A stretch of DNA of 64,000 nucleotides, taken from the NCBI GenBank assembly GCA_963784575.1, contig CAWARU010000001.1, forward strand, positions 3,534,001 to 3,598,000, given 5' to 3'. Positions within the stretch are counted from its first letter, which is position 1; each line of letters begins with the position of its first letter. Under the pieces are notes generated by a model. That model saw nothing but the letters and a program-made list of their open reading frames with translations. It did no database searches and was not told the origin of the DNA. Shown in pieces: positions 26,388 through 36,800 of the stretch. The position numbers were made by a program, and so were the translations under genes. Origin of the DNA: CAWARU01 sp963784575. Its GTDB lineage: Bacteria; Pseudomonadota; Gammaproteobacteria; UBA6186; Azoamicaceae.

Positions 26388-29300
26388 TGCTCAATCTGCA
26401 AGCATTTATCAATCGGCCGATTATGGCCGTTGCTGTCAATTTGATTTTGCTTATTGTTGGACTTGTTTGTCTCGATCGCATGGAGTTGCGCCATACCTCC
26501 GAGCAAGCAAATAATGAGTTTTATGTGTACACCGCGTACCCCGGTGCCAATCTTTTTACGGTAGAAGAACGGGTTACGAAACCTTTAGAAGATGCTTTAT
26601 CTGGCTTAAATGGCATCAAAAAATTAAGCTCTGAAAGCATGGATGGTTTAGCACAAATCTTTGTTAAGTTTAAACCAGAAGTGGATCATAAAATTGCTTC
26701 GGGGGAACTCCGAGATCGAGTGATGAGCGCTCAGAGCGGATTACCAGATTCCGTAAAAAGACCTGAAATTTTTGAAGGTGGGCAATCCAGTAAACCCATC
26801 CTATACATGGATTTTGAAGACGAGACGCGAACAACAGCAAGCTTATCCGACTATTTCAAGCGCATCATCGAAGATCGCATCAAAATGGTAGAAGGCGTTT
26901 CAGACATCAGAACTTGGGGTGATAAATTTTATGAAGTTTCCATTGAATTAGATCCCGCTCGAATGGCTGAATATCAAGTCACCACCCAGGAAGTCATCAG
27001 TGCCCTAAAACAAGAAAAAACTTTTGCTTCGGGCGGCGAAATTGAGAAAGTGTCCGGCAAAGAATCTGTGGTATTGAATGTTGCAGCGGTGAACTTTAAT
27101 GAATTTGCCAATGTCACCATTAAAACTTTACCGACTCATCGGATCAAGGTTGGTGACATTGCAGAAGTGAAAATTGCCGAGAAAAACAGTTTTTTAACCT
27201 TACGCCACGATGGTAAATATACAGTTGGTTTGCAAGTCTCCGCAAAACCCCAGGAAAACCCTTTAAAAGTATCGGAACGCTTGCACCGCTTTGTGGCTGA
27301 TTTGCAAAAAAATATGCCTAAAGGAATGAAAGCAACCATTACTTATGATGTGACCAATACCTTTAAAAATTCCTTGAACGAATTGCAGCATACTCTTTGG
27401 GAAGCCATTCTTTTGGTGGGAGTAATCGTCACACTTTCATTAGCCTCGTTCCGCGCCAGTCTCTTACCGATGATTACAGTGCCTTTGTGTTTGGTGGGCG
27501 CTTTTGCCATCATGTGGCTCTTAGGTTTCTCTGTGAATCCGATTACCCTATTGGCACTTGTTTTAGCCGTGGGATTAGTGGTGGATGATGCTATTGTGGT
27601 GGTGGAAAATATTCACCGCCATATGGAAGCGGGGATGAGTGCCTTGCGAGCTGCAAAGCAAGCTATGAAAGAGATTACCTTTGCCATCATCGTGATGACT
27701 ATCACTTTGGCTGCAGTATATTTGCCTGTCGCGCTGCAATCCGATGAAAGTGCCGCCATGTTCCGCGAATTTGCCTGGACACTTGCAAGTGCGGTATTGA
27801 TTTCGGGTTTTGTCGCCTTGACTTTAACACCTGCGCTCTGCGGCAAGTTTTTAAAGCCTGTCGCACATCAGAATTATTGGAATAAAATCGATCTACACTA
27901 TCATAAATTATTAAACCTCGCCTGCAATAATGCTAAGAAAATTGCTATAGCTGCTGGGATCATCGCAGTGCTCGCAGTCATTGGTTTCAAGGGGCTGGGA
28001 TCTGAACTCATGCCCATTGAAGATGAAGATTATCTCACGGGTTCAATTTTTTCTGAAAATGAAGTTCCGGAAACGCTGCGTGAATCCTGGAAGCAGCAAG
28101 TAGAACAAATTTTATATACTATTCCTGAGCGCGAAACCGTGAGTATTTGGGAAGTCTATCAGCGCTGGCTTGGCTGGCGTATGATCTTGAAACCACGCAA
28201 AGATCGCAGCCGCAGTGCGAGCGAAATCAATGACGAACTTCGGGAAAAATTCAAAAAAGTAGTAGGACCATTGGTAAGCTCCCAAGTCAATGAACAAGGC
28301 GGCATTGGCGGCGGCACAGGAGCACTTGAAGTCGTCATTCAATATATGGGTGAAGCAGCGGTGCTCGAGCAAACTTTCAAGGCCATCAACGAAGCGTCGA
28401 AACTTTATCCCGATATTTTTGAAACTCTATCTGGTGAGCAGGCTTATTCTATTCCTCGTTACCACATTGAAATCGACAGACCACTCGCCCAGGAACTTGG
28501 TGTCGGCATGCATGCGATCGAGGAAACCGTTTACAGTTTCCTCGCTGGCAACAAAGTAACCGACTTTAATTTTCGCGGTCTAAATTATGATGTATTTGTG
28601 CGAGCTGCGAAGCCTTTTAGGCGTGAAATGTCTGGTATCAATCAATTTTTTGTAACGGGCGGTTTAGGGCAATGGATACCGCTCGGCAGCCTCGTCAACG
28701 TTGTAGAAAAAGTAGGGCCTTTCCAAGTCAGGCATTTTGAGCGCATGCGCGGCACCACCATCACGGCCACCTTAAAACAAGGTGTTTCTTTCGATCGCGC
28801 TATGCCCGTTCTAGAAAAAATTGTAAAACAACATCTACCGCCAGAAGCACGTTTCTATTTTTCAGGCGCCGCCGAAACCTATCAAGATTCGCAATCTGCC
28901 ATGTGGGTCACTTATGTACTCGCATTGTTATTCATTTATCTGCTGCTCGCGGCATTATTTGAAAGCCTGATTCAGCCGCTGATTGTGCTTTTGACCGTTC
29001 CCTTATCTATTGCTGGCGCAGTTTGGCTGGTGCGATTCATGGGGGGAACCAATAATATTTATACCGCCATTGGCTTGGTTACCTTGGTAGGACTCATCAC
29101 CAAGCATGGCATCATGATAGTAGATTTTTCCAACCGATTGTGTGCTGAAGGCAAATCTGTGCGTGATGCCGTGATAGAAGCAGCACGGCTCCGATTAAGA
29201 CCCATTTTGATGACAACCCTGGCCATGATTGCTGGCGCCGTACCCTTGCTTTTTAGCTTGGGGGCAGGGGCCATGGCGCGTCATCACATTGGTTGGGTTA

Positions 29301-29446
29301 TTGTTGGCGGTATGCTAACCGGTACCATTTTTTCGTTGTTTGTAGTGCCGGTCGCCTATCATTTGGTGATGGGTAAAAAGAAGTCTCGGAAGTCTCGAGA
29401 TAACCACAGAGATTCCGCAATTGATCGAGAAGCGCTTGCGACATGA
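26387..29446 (+). CDS. RND-family efflux pump, inner-membrane permease
   Basis: A 1019-residue AcrB-superfamily pump. The N-terminal helix FINRPIMAVAVNLILLIVGL, the large porter loops and twelve hydrophobic segments are visible. The proton-relay helix has LVLAVGLVVDDAIVVVENI near residues 385-405 with the two key aspartates. The second half starts at AKKIAIAAGIIAVLAVIGFK and repeats the pattern with LVTLVGLITKHGIMIVDF and RLRPILMTTLAMIAGAVPLL. The drug or metabolite cannot be told from sequence; the signatures fit the multidrug HAE group rather than metal pumps. The gene overlaps the adaptor gene by one base. The C-terminal tail is basic and repetitive (KKSRKSRDNHRDS). Confidence 0.94.
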   Translation: MLNLQAFINRPIMAVAVNLILLIVGLVCLDRMELRHTSEQANNEFYVYTAYPGANLFTVEERVTKPLEDALSGLNGIKKLSSESMDGLAQIFVKFKPEVDHKIASGELRDRVMSAQSGLPDSVKRPEIFEGGQSSKPILYMDFEDETRTTASLSDYFKRIIEDRIKMVEGVSDIRTWGDKFYEVSIELDPARMAEYQVTTQEVISALKQEKTFASGGEIEKVSGKESVVLNVAAVNFNEFANVTIKTLPTHRIKVGDIAEVKIAEKNSFLTLRHDGKYTVGLQVSAKPQENPLKVSERLHRFVADLQKNMPKGMKATITYDVTNTFKNSLNELQHTLWEAILLVGVIVTLSLASFRASLLPMITVPLCLVGAFAIMWLLGFSVNPITLLALVLAVGLVVDDAIVVVENIHRHMEAGMSALRAAKQAMKEITFAIIVMTITLAAVYLPVALQSDESAAMFREFAWTLASAVLISGFVALTLTPALCGKFLKPVAHQNYWNKIDLHYHKLLNLACNNAKKIAIAAGIIAVLAVIGFKGLGSELMPIEDEDYLTGSIFSENEVPETLRESWKQQVEQILYTIPERETVSIWEVYQRWLGWRMILKPRKDRSRSASEINDELREKFKKVVGPLVSSQVNEQGGIGGGTGALEVVIQYMGEAAVLEQTFKAINEASKLYPDIFETLSGEQAYSIPRYHIEIDRPLAQELGVGMHAIEETVYSFLAGNKVTDFNFRGLNYDVFVRAAKPFRREMSGINQFFVTGGLGQWIPLGSLVNVVEKVGPFQVRHFERMRGTTITATLKQGVSFDRAMPVLEKIVKQHLPPEARFYFSGAAETYQDSQSAMWVTYVLALLFIYLLLAALFESLIQPLIVLLTVPLSIAGAVWLVRFMGGTNNIYTAIGLVTLVGLITKHGIMIVDFSNRLCAEGKSVRDAVIEAARLRLRPILMTTLAMIAGAVPLLFSLGAGAMARHHIGWVIVGGMLTGTIFSLFVVPVAYHLVMGKKKSRKSRDNHRDSAIDREALAT

Positions 29447-29452
29447 AACTAG

Positions 29453-29525
29453 CCACATGAAAAAAAGCGTGTACCATTTGTACTGCGATTAAGCCTTTGG
29501 CTTCTGTTTGTCTTTTTTCATGTGG
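29453..29525. terminator. Nested inverted repeats between convergent gene ends
   Basis: A perfect 13-bp inverted repeat (CCACATGAAAAAA at 29453-29465, TTTTTTCATGTGG at 29513-29525) encloses two smaller hairpins (GTAC...GTAC and AAGCC...GGCTT). The right arm encodes part of the HMKKDK end of the coiled-coil protein. It could serve as a bidirectional terminator for the pump operon and the giant-gene operon. Confidence 0.5.
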
Positions 29526-30859
29526 ATAAAAGTGCCGTCATCCAATTTTCCGGTAGATAAATCAAGCCCACTTTCTTCAGACGAAGAGTCAAATTCTGGT
29601 GCTGGCGTTTGGGATTTATCAGGCGTTTCTGCGTTCCTTGCAGCTTTTTCAGCCATTAACAATGCCTTTGCTCTTCTGATTTGCTTCCATTTTGGCGTCT
29701 TCTTATTGGGATCCTGCTGATAGCGTGGTTTTGTTTTTGGCATTTTCTCTTGCGGTCTGGTTAAAGAACTCGGGAAAACTGCGCCGAAATCAGTGACTAA
29801 TTGGCTCATTTTGGGAGGGTTATGCTTCGCCTGTTTGCTAAGTTGAATAAACATTTCGCTGCCATTCTTGTGGGTCAGAAGTGAAAGAGAATTGATTTTT
29901 GCTAATGCAGCAATATTTTCTAGGCTGGAAGCATTACCGGACAGCTTAATATGGGCTCCAGGTATTTGTTTCCGGTGTTTTGCATCCAGCCTCGTGGCGC
30001 TTAATTCTACTTTAACATCCATGATTTTATTGCGCTCTATTAAATTTTTGAGTGTTGCAAGAAGTGCTAACTCGCGTATTCGTATCAGTTCTTTAGTGAT
30101 ACGATCTTGGATTTGTTCCTTTGAAGAGAATGCTTCCCTAAATTTCTCTTGAATCATGTTGGGGGTTAAACTATTAATAATATCAATTTTTTCCTGATCC
30201 TTGGGTTGTTTGAAGAGCAGAACAAATTGATTGGCTTTAGAAGTTAACCCATAGGGGATATCTAACTCTTCAAATAATTTAATATAAGCTAATAAATAGT
30301 TCAACTTTTCTTGGTTAGTATCATCGATTCCAAAGGAAAATCGATACTGTTCACCCGGGACCTTACCTCCTACAAGGTGTTCAAATTCTAAATCCCGTCT
30401 ATATCCTGTCTCAAATGTCCCAATGGCTTTGACAGGTTTTTCATCTGTACCTTTTGTGATATTGAGTGCTCGCACTTCTTTATTAATGATTTGTTGCACC
30501 ATCGCCATCTGTTTACCAATTTTGGATAAAGAGGGATGAGGTTCAAGCATATCTTTCACAAATCCGAGCTCTTTCACATACCAATTAAGTTTGTTTTCAA
30601 GGCTTTGCCGATCTCGATGCGATCGTTCTGTTTCTAGTTTTGCCTGATCGAGCGCATTTTTCAATTGTCTTTGCATCTCCTTATCATTTCGATTTGCAAG
30701 CATTTTCTGCCTCTTTTCTAAATCTTTGACATGAGTTTCAGCAATTTCCTCTTGTTTGATGGCCTCTTCTACTGTGTTGAATAAACCATCGATGGTAATT
30801 TGTAGCTTTTCAGCCCTAGCTTTCAATTTATTTCTTTCGTTACCAGTAATGTCGCTCAT
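29489..30859 (-). CDS. Coiled-coil protein downstream of the giant gene
   Basis: A protein of about 456 residues, not recognised. Residues 5-125 form a long, highly charged coiled coil (KLKARAEKLQITIDGLFNTV, QLKNALDQAKLETERSHRDR). The centre (about 150-370) is a folded alpha/beta region with GGKVPGEQYRFSFGIDD, LFEELDIPYGLTSKANQFVL and HIKLSGNASSLENIAALAKI. The C-terminus is low complexity and ends in Lys-rich residues. Two ATGs compete; GAGGAG is two bases from the outer one (30865) and eight from the inner one (30859), so the inner is preferred. It starts 30 bases after the giant gene on the same strand, which suggests one transcript and a shared role. Confidence 0.75.
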   Translation of the reverse strand: MSDITGNERNKLKARAEKLQITIDGLFNTVEEAIKQEEIAETHVKDLEKRQKMLANRNDKEMQRQLKNALDQAKLETERSHRDRQSLENKLNWYVKELGFVKDMLEPHPSLSKIGKQMAMVQQIINKEVRALNITKGTDEKPVKAIGTFETGYRRDLEFEHLVGGKVPGEQYRFSFGIDDTNQEKLNYLLAYIKLFEELDIPYGLTSKANQFVLLFKQPKDQEKIDIINSLTPNMIQEKFREAFSSKEQIQDRITKELIRIRELALLATLKNLIERNKIMDVKVELSATRLDAKHRKQIPGAHIKLSGNASSLENIAALAKINSLSLLTHKNGSEMFIQLSKQAKHNPPKMSQLVTDFGAVFPSSLTRPQEKMPKTKPRYQQDPNKKTPKWKQIRRAKALLMAEKAARNAETPDKSQTPAPEFDSSSEESGLDLSTGKLDDGTFIHMKKDKQKPKA

Positions 30860-30889
30860 TGTCATATCTCCTCAATAATTAAATAGTAT

Positions 30890-33800
30890 TTATCTCGGAG
30901 GTCCGCCCTTTATTCCTGGCTTCTCCTTATCTTTTTTTGCATCTTTGCTTTGTTTGTCTTCCTTCTCTCCGATAATGCTTTGAAATGCCATTAAGAGGTC
31001 TGCACTCTTCGGCGACATGACATCCATTGCAATTTTATATTCTTCCTGTTGCGCCGCCAGAGCTTGTGGCCCGATTTGTTTTTTCAGATCTGCTTTTAAG
31101 AATAAGAAAGTACTTGACTTATGAGGGTAGCATCCTAGAATGACATTTTCATAGAAATTAATTTTTTCCTCGAAATTTTCTTTAATCCAAGTTAAGTTAT
31201 TTTTTTCAAGTGCTAGCTTATCGGTATCACCATTGATGTAGTAAATTTGTTCTCGCAAGCGATAATAGTCTGACGGTAAATCTTTTGCATCAGGGACATG
31301 ACCACCGCCCGGAATTGGAATGCCCTTTGGTGTTGTGATCCAGAAATTTTCTGGCAATTTATCTTTATTCTGGACGTAAGCTTGCGCTTCCTTCTGGGTC
31401 ATCAAGACTGCACTGAGTGCGCCCTTTTTATCATAAAACCAGGCAATGCAATCAAAGGGTTTTTCTCGCAAGAAAAAGTTGTCTCCTTGTTCCTTAAAAA
31501 CTGTGGCCTGGTTTTGAGTCATATATAAATTCTTGCTAAATTTAAGTCCTTCTGGGGGCTTAAATTGTTCATCGCTGATCTTAGACAGGTACCAATTCAA
31601 TGGCCGAAAACTAAAGCCTTTTTCCGTAACCGCAGTTACTTTTGCGGATTCGTCCATAACGGTGTTATTTACTTCAAGTTTAACTTGATTTAAGCGCTTC
31701 GCCTGCGTCAAGGTTTCTTGGGCAGTTTCAACTTCCGCAAGTTTAACAGTCTGAACTTGTGCATCGCTGCCTTCCTTACGGGCTTTGGTTCGGAGCGCAC
31801 AGAGATTTTGCTGCTTAACTCGATCAATGATGTGTTGCATTGTCGTTTGAAGTGCTTCTTGTTGTGAAAGCTCTGGCGGGGTATTTGCGGTTTGCAAGCA
31901 TTGTTTCCAATCGTCTATGAGTTTCTTCTTTTCCGTATTCAATAAATCTTCTGTCAATTGCTCACTTTCAGAGCCTAGGAAAAGTTTTGCAGGCGACATG
32001 CTTTGATCTGTTGCAATGAATTGATGAAATGCCCGGGCAAAGAGCGCCTTGGTCGCTAAATCGGGTGCAGATCGAATTCTTTTCATAAGATCTCTTCGAA
32101 TCAGACCTCGGAGCTTATTCATTGCGACTCTGAAGTTATCTTCCTGAACCTTAGACTGTTGATTCTCTTCTGCTACAGCCAATACCTTGTCGATATCCCA
32201 TTCCTCTCGTGGAATATCGGGTCGGCCCAGAATCATGTCTTTAGAAAGCAAGATCTGAATCTTCTGAGTATTCGCCAAATCGCGCATTCGCATCACAGCT
32301 TGCAACAGATCTTTTTTGAGGGTACCCGCTGAAAAGGTACAAATAGCCTTGGCATTCAGCATTTGTTTGATATCAGTCCCGGTGGTGCGCTGTTCATCAT
32401 AATAAGTGAAGCACTGTGCTGGTTTGCATTGCAGCTGAGATTCAATGAATTTGGGATTTGAAGAGCCCAGGATTCTGATCTCGGACTTGGCTTCAGGATT
32501 AGCATTGACTCTTAGTGCACACAATTGATTTTGTTCATTGAAAAAAAGTACCCATTCGATGGGAGATTCTTCTTTATTTTGATAATATTCTGTTTGATAA
32601 TACCTTGCTATCTGTTTTGCAACCTCTAGATTCTGAATACCTTTAAAATGGGAACCTACATCAATGATTGCTCTGTAATTTGGCTCATTTCTGGTATTTT
32701 TTGCTTTGCTGCCTAATAGCCTAAATACAGTGTCAAATATCTTCTCATCCTCAATGGGAAGTGAGACTTTTGTTTCATTTTGGATCAAATAATCGATCAC
32801 CCGTCCATCAGTTCCTAAGCCTATTTTCTTGGTAAAATTGGTTCTCTCGTCAAAAACGAAGGGCGAAAGAATAGTGCCTGATCCCCCTTGGAAGCTCCGG
32901 TACAGGTGGCTGTGATCATCCGCATTATGACGCAATATCATGGGACTGCTCTTGACATTGTTTAATATGTAGCGCGGCAGGCAATAATCTACCACGCGAT
33001 TCATCACACTGGGATCTTTCTGTTTAAGTTCTGCATAGATTTCTTCCAGCACGCGCGGGTTTTCAGGATCCAAGGTGGAAAGCCTTACGTTCTTCAATTC
33101 TGTTAATTCTAGAAATTTTTTAGCTGCCGGCGTTTCTGTAATGGCAATATTCAGTTCATTTTTTTCATTGAGGGCCTGCTTTTTAAATTCGAGCAGCATT
33201 TTTTTCAAGGCAATTTTCGATACCCCATAAATATAATTCAATTGAGCCGTATAGTTTGCAGTTTCAAAAGGACTCGCAAAACGCGATTCCTCACTTGGGA
33301 TATTGTTACCGATATAGGGAATGGCAACCAGTGTTTCGGATTCTTTTCTTTCTATCTGCGTGTAACCATAATTCACTTTAGGAGTGCGATATAAAGTCAA
33401 AGGTAGGAATGTATTCATTTGTTCTTTGTAGAGAGCAATAACATCCTGCGCTGCGAGTTTCAGATCTTTTGCTGCTGTAGAGGTCGGAAATTCCCTTTCT
33501 CCCCTAATATAACTTTTAATATCGGCAGCCGTTTTCGCATCAAGACCAGCAAGAATATCATGCAGGGGGTTCTCTGGATTATTTGCCAATGCCTCCACAA
33601 GATTTGGCACGATATCCTTCATGAAGGCGTCTTTCCATTCATCTTCTGATAGTTTTGGTATCGAATCTGGAGAATGAAAGAAATCTTTGATCTGAAAGCT
33701 TGTTAATCCCTTGGCATTTTTTAAAGTTTGAACCTTAAATTTGCCTTCACTTCGGATTTTTTTGTGCAGCTCAAATGGAATATGCTGGATATCGCGGTAC

Positions 33801-36800
33801 AGGGCAGAAATAGCATCGATCACATGCTTATCCATCGGAATTTCTTCGCCAAGGGTATAGTTGAGTTCCTTGCGAACATCTTGAATTGAATCCACTTCAT
33901 CGACATAGACATCGGCACGATTATTGAACAAATCCAGGATTTCTTCTAATATCGGGAGCGCAACACCCGCCCTTTGCACTGCCTCTTCTTTTTCTTTCTG
34001 GATTTTTATCTCAATTTGATCAATTTCATGTCTGAGTTCTACATAGACCTTCCATTCATCAGTGAGCTTACGCCTCGCAGAGATTGTTTTTGGTAATTGT
34101 TCCAATTCTGCAAGCAATTCCTCTTTTCTGGTTTGAAGCGGGGATTTATACTCTGGTCGTAACTGCTCCAAAATTTCCATCCATTTCAATTCAAGGGATT
34201 GGACGTCATTATTGGTTGTGACCAAATACCCTTTTTTAAGAATAACGTTTCTCAAATAATCTCTGATGCGGCTTAAATTTTTGACACTGCAGTCTGAAGT
34301 CCTGCTAAAATGGAATGGAAATGCTTCTTGATTAAAGCGTTGCATAGAGGTTGCTTTCAAGTCTCTGAAATTGGTATTTCTGAGTGCTTGAGGCACAATG
34401 ATGGCGACTAAATTGTCACCTTGCGCTTTTTGATAGGCTGACAAGGGCATCAATACCTTAGATTTGCCACCCCCCATGATCAACTGAATGATTTCGTCTT
34501 TAAAGCCGCCTGTCTCAAGATTTCTATTTTTATCCAATAGAACTTTGAGAATTTCTTTTTGTTTGTCGAAAATGAGAATGTTTTCATAATATTCAAATGC
34601 GAGGAAAGCAGCAGCCTGTTCCTGTTCAGCAGCATTTTTCGGTTGAGTTTCAAGATCATAACTTCGTTTCTGGTATAATACGCTGCCTAATTTCGCTACT
34701 ATCTGTTCTCGCTCTTGTTTTTCCACAGCTGTTAAAGGGGCTTTTTTATGGCTTGCATCGAATTTTGCGAGATTTTCGAATTCATCCAGACACCGTTGGT
34801 AGTGTTTTAACTGTGTTGCCTCAATCAAATATTTACCCGTCATTTGAAAGAGATTGTCGACCATGGCTCTCTCTTTTTCCGCCTCTTTCTTGGTTTTTCC
34901 TTTAGATTCATAATGTGTTGCTTTGAGGTAAGCCTTGAAATCCGACTTAATAAAGAGCGCGATGAGCATATCCAGTGTTAAAACAGGGTGTTCCTGACCC
35001 AATTCTCTTGCCTCTGCCAGGAGTTTCTCGGTTAAACCCGGCGGCAGCTGGTTTGCCAGGGCAAGGAGCTTCTTTTCTCGATCTTTAAGGATGTCTACGG
35101 CATTTTTCTTTCCTTTCCTGGCCTGAATGATCTCTTCAGCAGTTTTTTCTGCTCTTTCTTCCCCAAACGGTTCTTTTCCAAGCTCCTTTTCGAGAGCCCG
35201 TTTTAGATCGGCAATGGCTTTGGGATTTTTTTCGCAGGCTTTCTGGAAGTCATTTTTGAATTTCCGTTCCCATTCATTCCTTTTCCAACCTTCTTTTCTG
35301 TCTTCATCTCGCTCTTTGATATCGAGCTCTTCTGCAGCACGCTTATTTTTATTCAGCATTTCAGGATCAAAACCGAATTGATTCAATAATTCCTCAAGAT
35401 GAGGCAAGGCTTGTTTGTAGGGTTTTAATCTTAAGATCTGCTGTTCCTTTTTTGGAACTTCTTCGATAAGAGTGAGTGGCTTTAAGGGTCTTTCAGTGTT
35501 ACGAGGGACAATTTTGTCCTGATAGACTGGCAATTCTACGGTTAAAGGACTTTCTGCAAGTTCTGACTGGACAAATTTAAGATAAGAACCTAGTGTTTTC
35601 TCATCCTGAATTGGCTCAAAGGTTTCTGGAGTTATTGTATTAACAACGGAGTACAATATCAAGCTTAAGGTTGCAGCAGTAGTCTCTAGATCCATTTCGG
35701 AAAGATTAAAATTTGCAGTCTTGAATCCGCTGTCTGGCAACTTGGACATGAGATGTCCCTTAATCTTGCTGTTCACCACCGAGAGCAGCTTGCTAAACTC
35801 TGGTCCAGAAAGTTTATTATTGTTGATACATGACAAGTAATGATTAAATGAAAAGATTAAATCAACATCATTGACATTGTTGTTGAGTTCAGCAATTGGA
35901 ACAATTCTAGCCCCATACTTTTTGGCTGGATCAATTTTTTTGTGGGAATAAAAATCTTGTCCGGTCAGCAGTTCTGATGAAATCCTATCAAGGGGAAGGG
36001 GCTCATCTACTTTGGGAATGGTGATGGTTACTTTCTGGGTAGTAAATTCCGTTCCAGTCCTCATTCCAGGCCTCATTTCTTCGAGAGAAAGCTCTTCTTT
36101 TTCTTTTTTTCCTAATCCGGTCATTTGCATCAGCCTCTCATAAGCATTATGCAATTTTGATTGCGTGTCCTTGAGGTATACAGGAAAATTCTTGGTGCTT
36201 GCATCAGGTAAGAAATGGAATAAGGTTTGATGCTCAAGAATCTTTAACTTGAATCTCGGTCGAATATTTCTTTTGATTTTCTGGTATTCTTCTAAATGCT
36301 TTGCGACTTGCTTTTCTAAATTCTCTTTTTTCAAAAATGTTAAGATCCTTTCATCTTCTTTCACAAAAGCAGTTTGCATGGAGGAAGATTTAATATTGAA
36401 TTTTCCTTGGGCATCGAGATACTCAGTAAGCGATCCTAGAATTTTAGCTCGAAATGCCCAAAGTTCAGGTGTGGACAGATTTTCGCTGACGGGATGCTCA
36501 GATCTTTTTGGATTTGTTTTCATAGCATAGGGCACCCCGCCAAGGATTCTTTTTTCCATCTTTGGGGGGTCTTGGTGTGGAAAAATCTCGACCTCGTATT
36601 CAGTGGGGAAGAGCCAACTTAAGATCTGTGCTTCTTCTCTTGAACCAGAGAATCCACCCATTTCTTGAAATTTTTGCAAGGCTTTGAAGGCTTCATCCAT
36701 TTTGTCATAAGAACTATAGAGATAAGCTAGATATAGATAGTCCAGGCTCGATGCAGCAATGAGCTCACCATTATCACCTATTTGAAATTTGGCAAATCGC

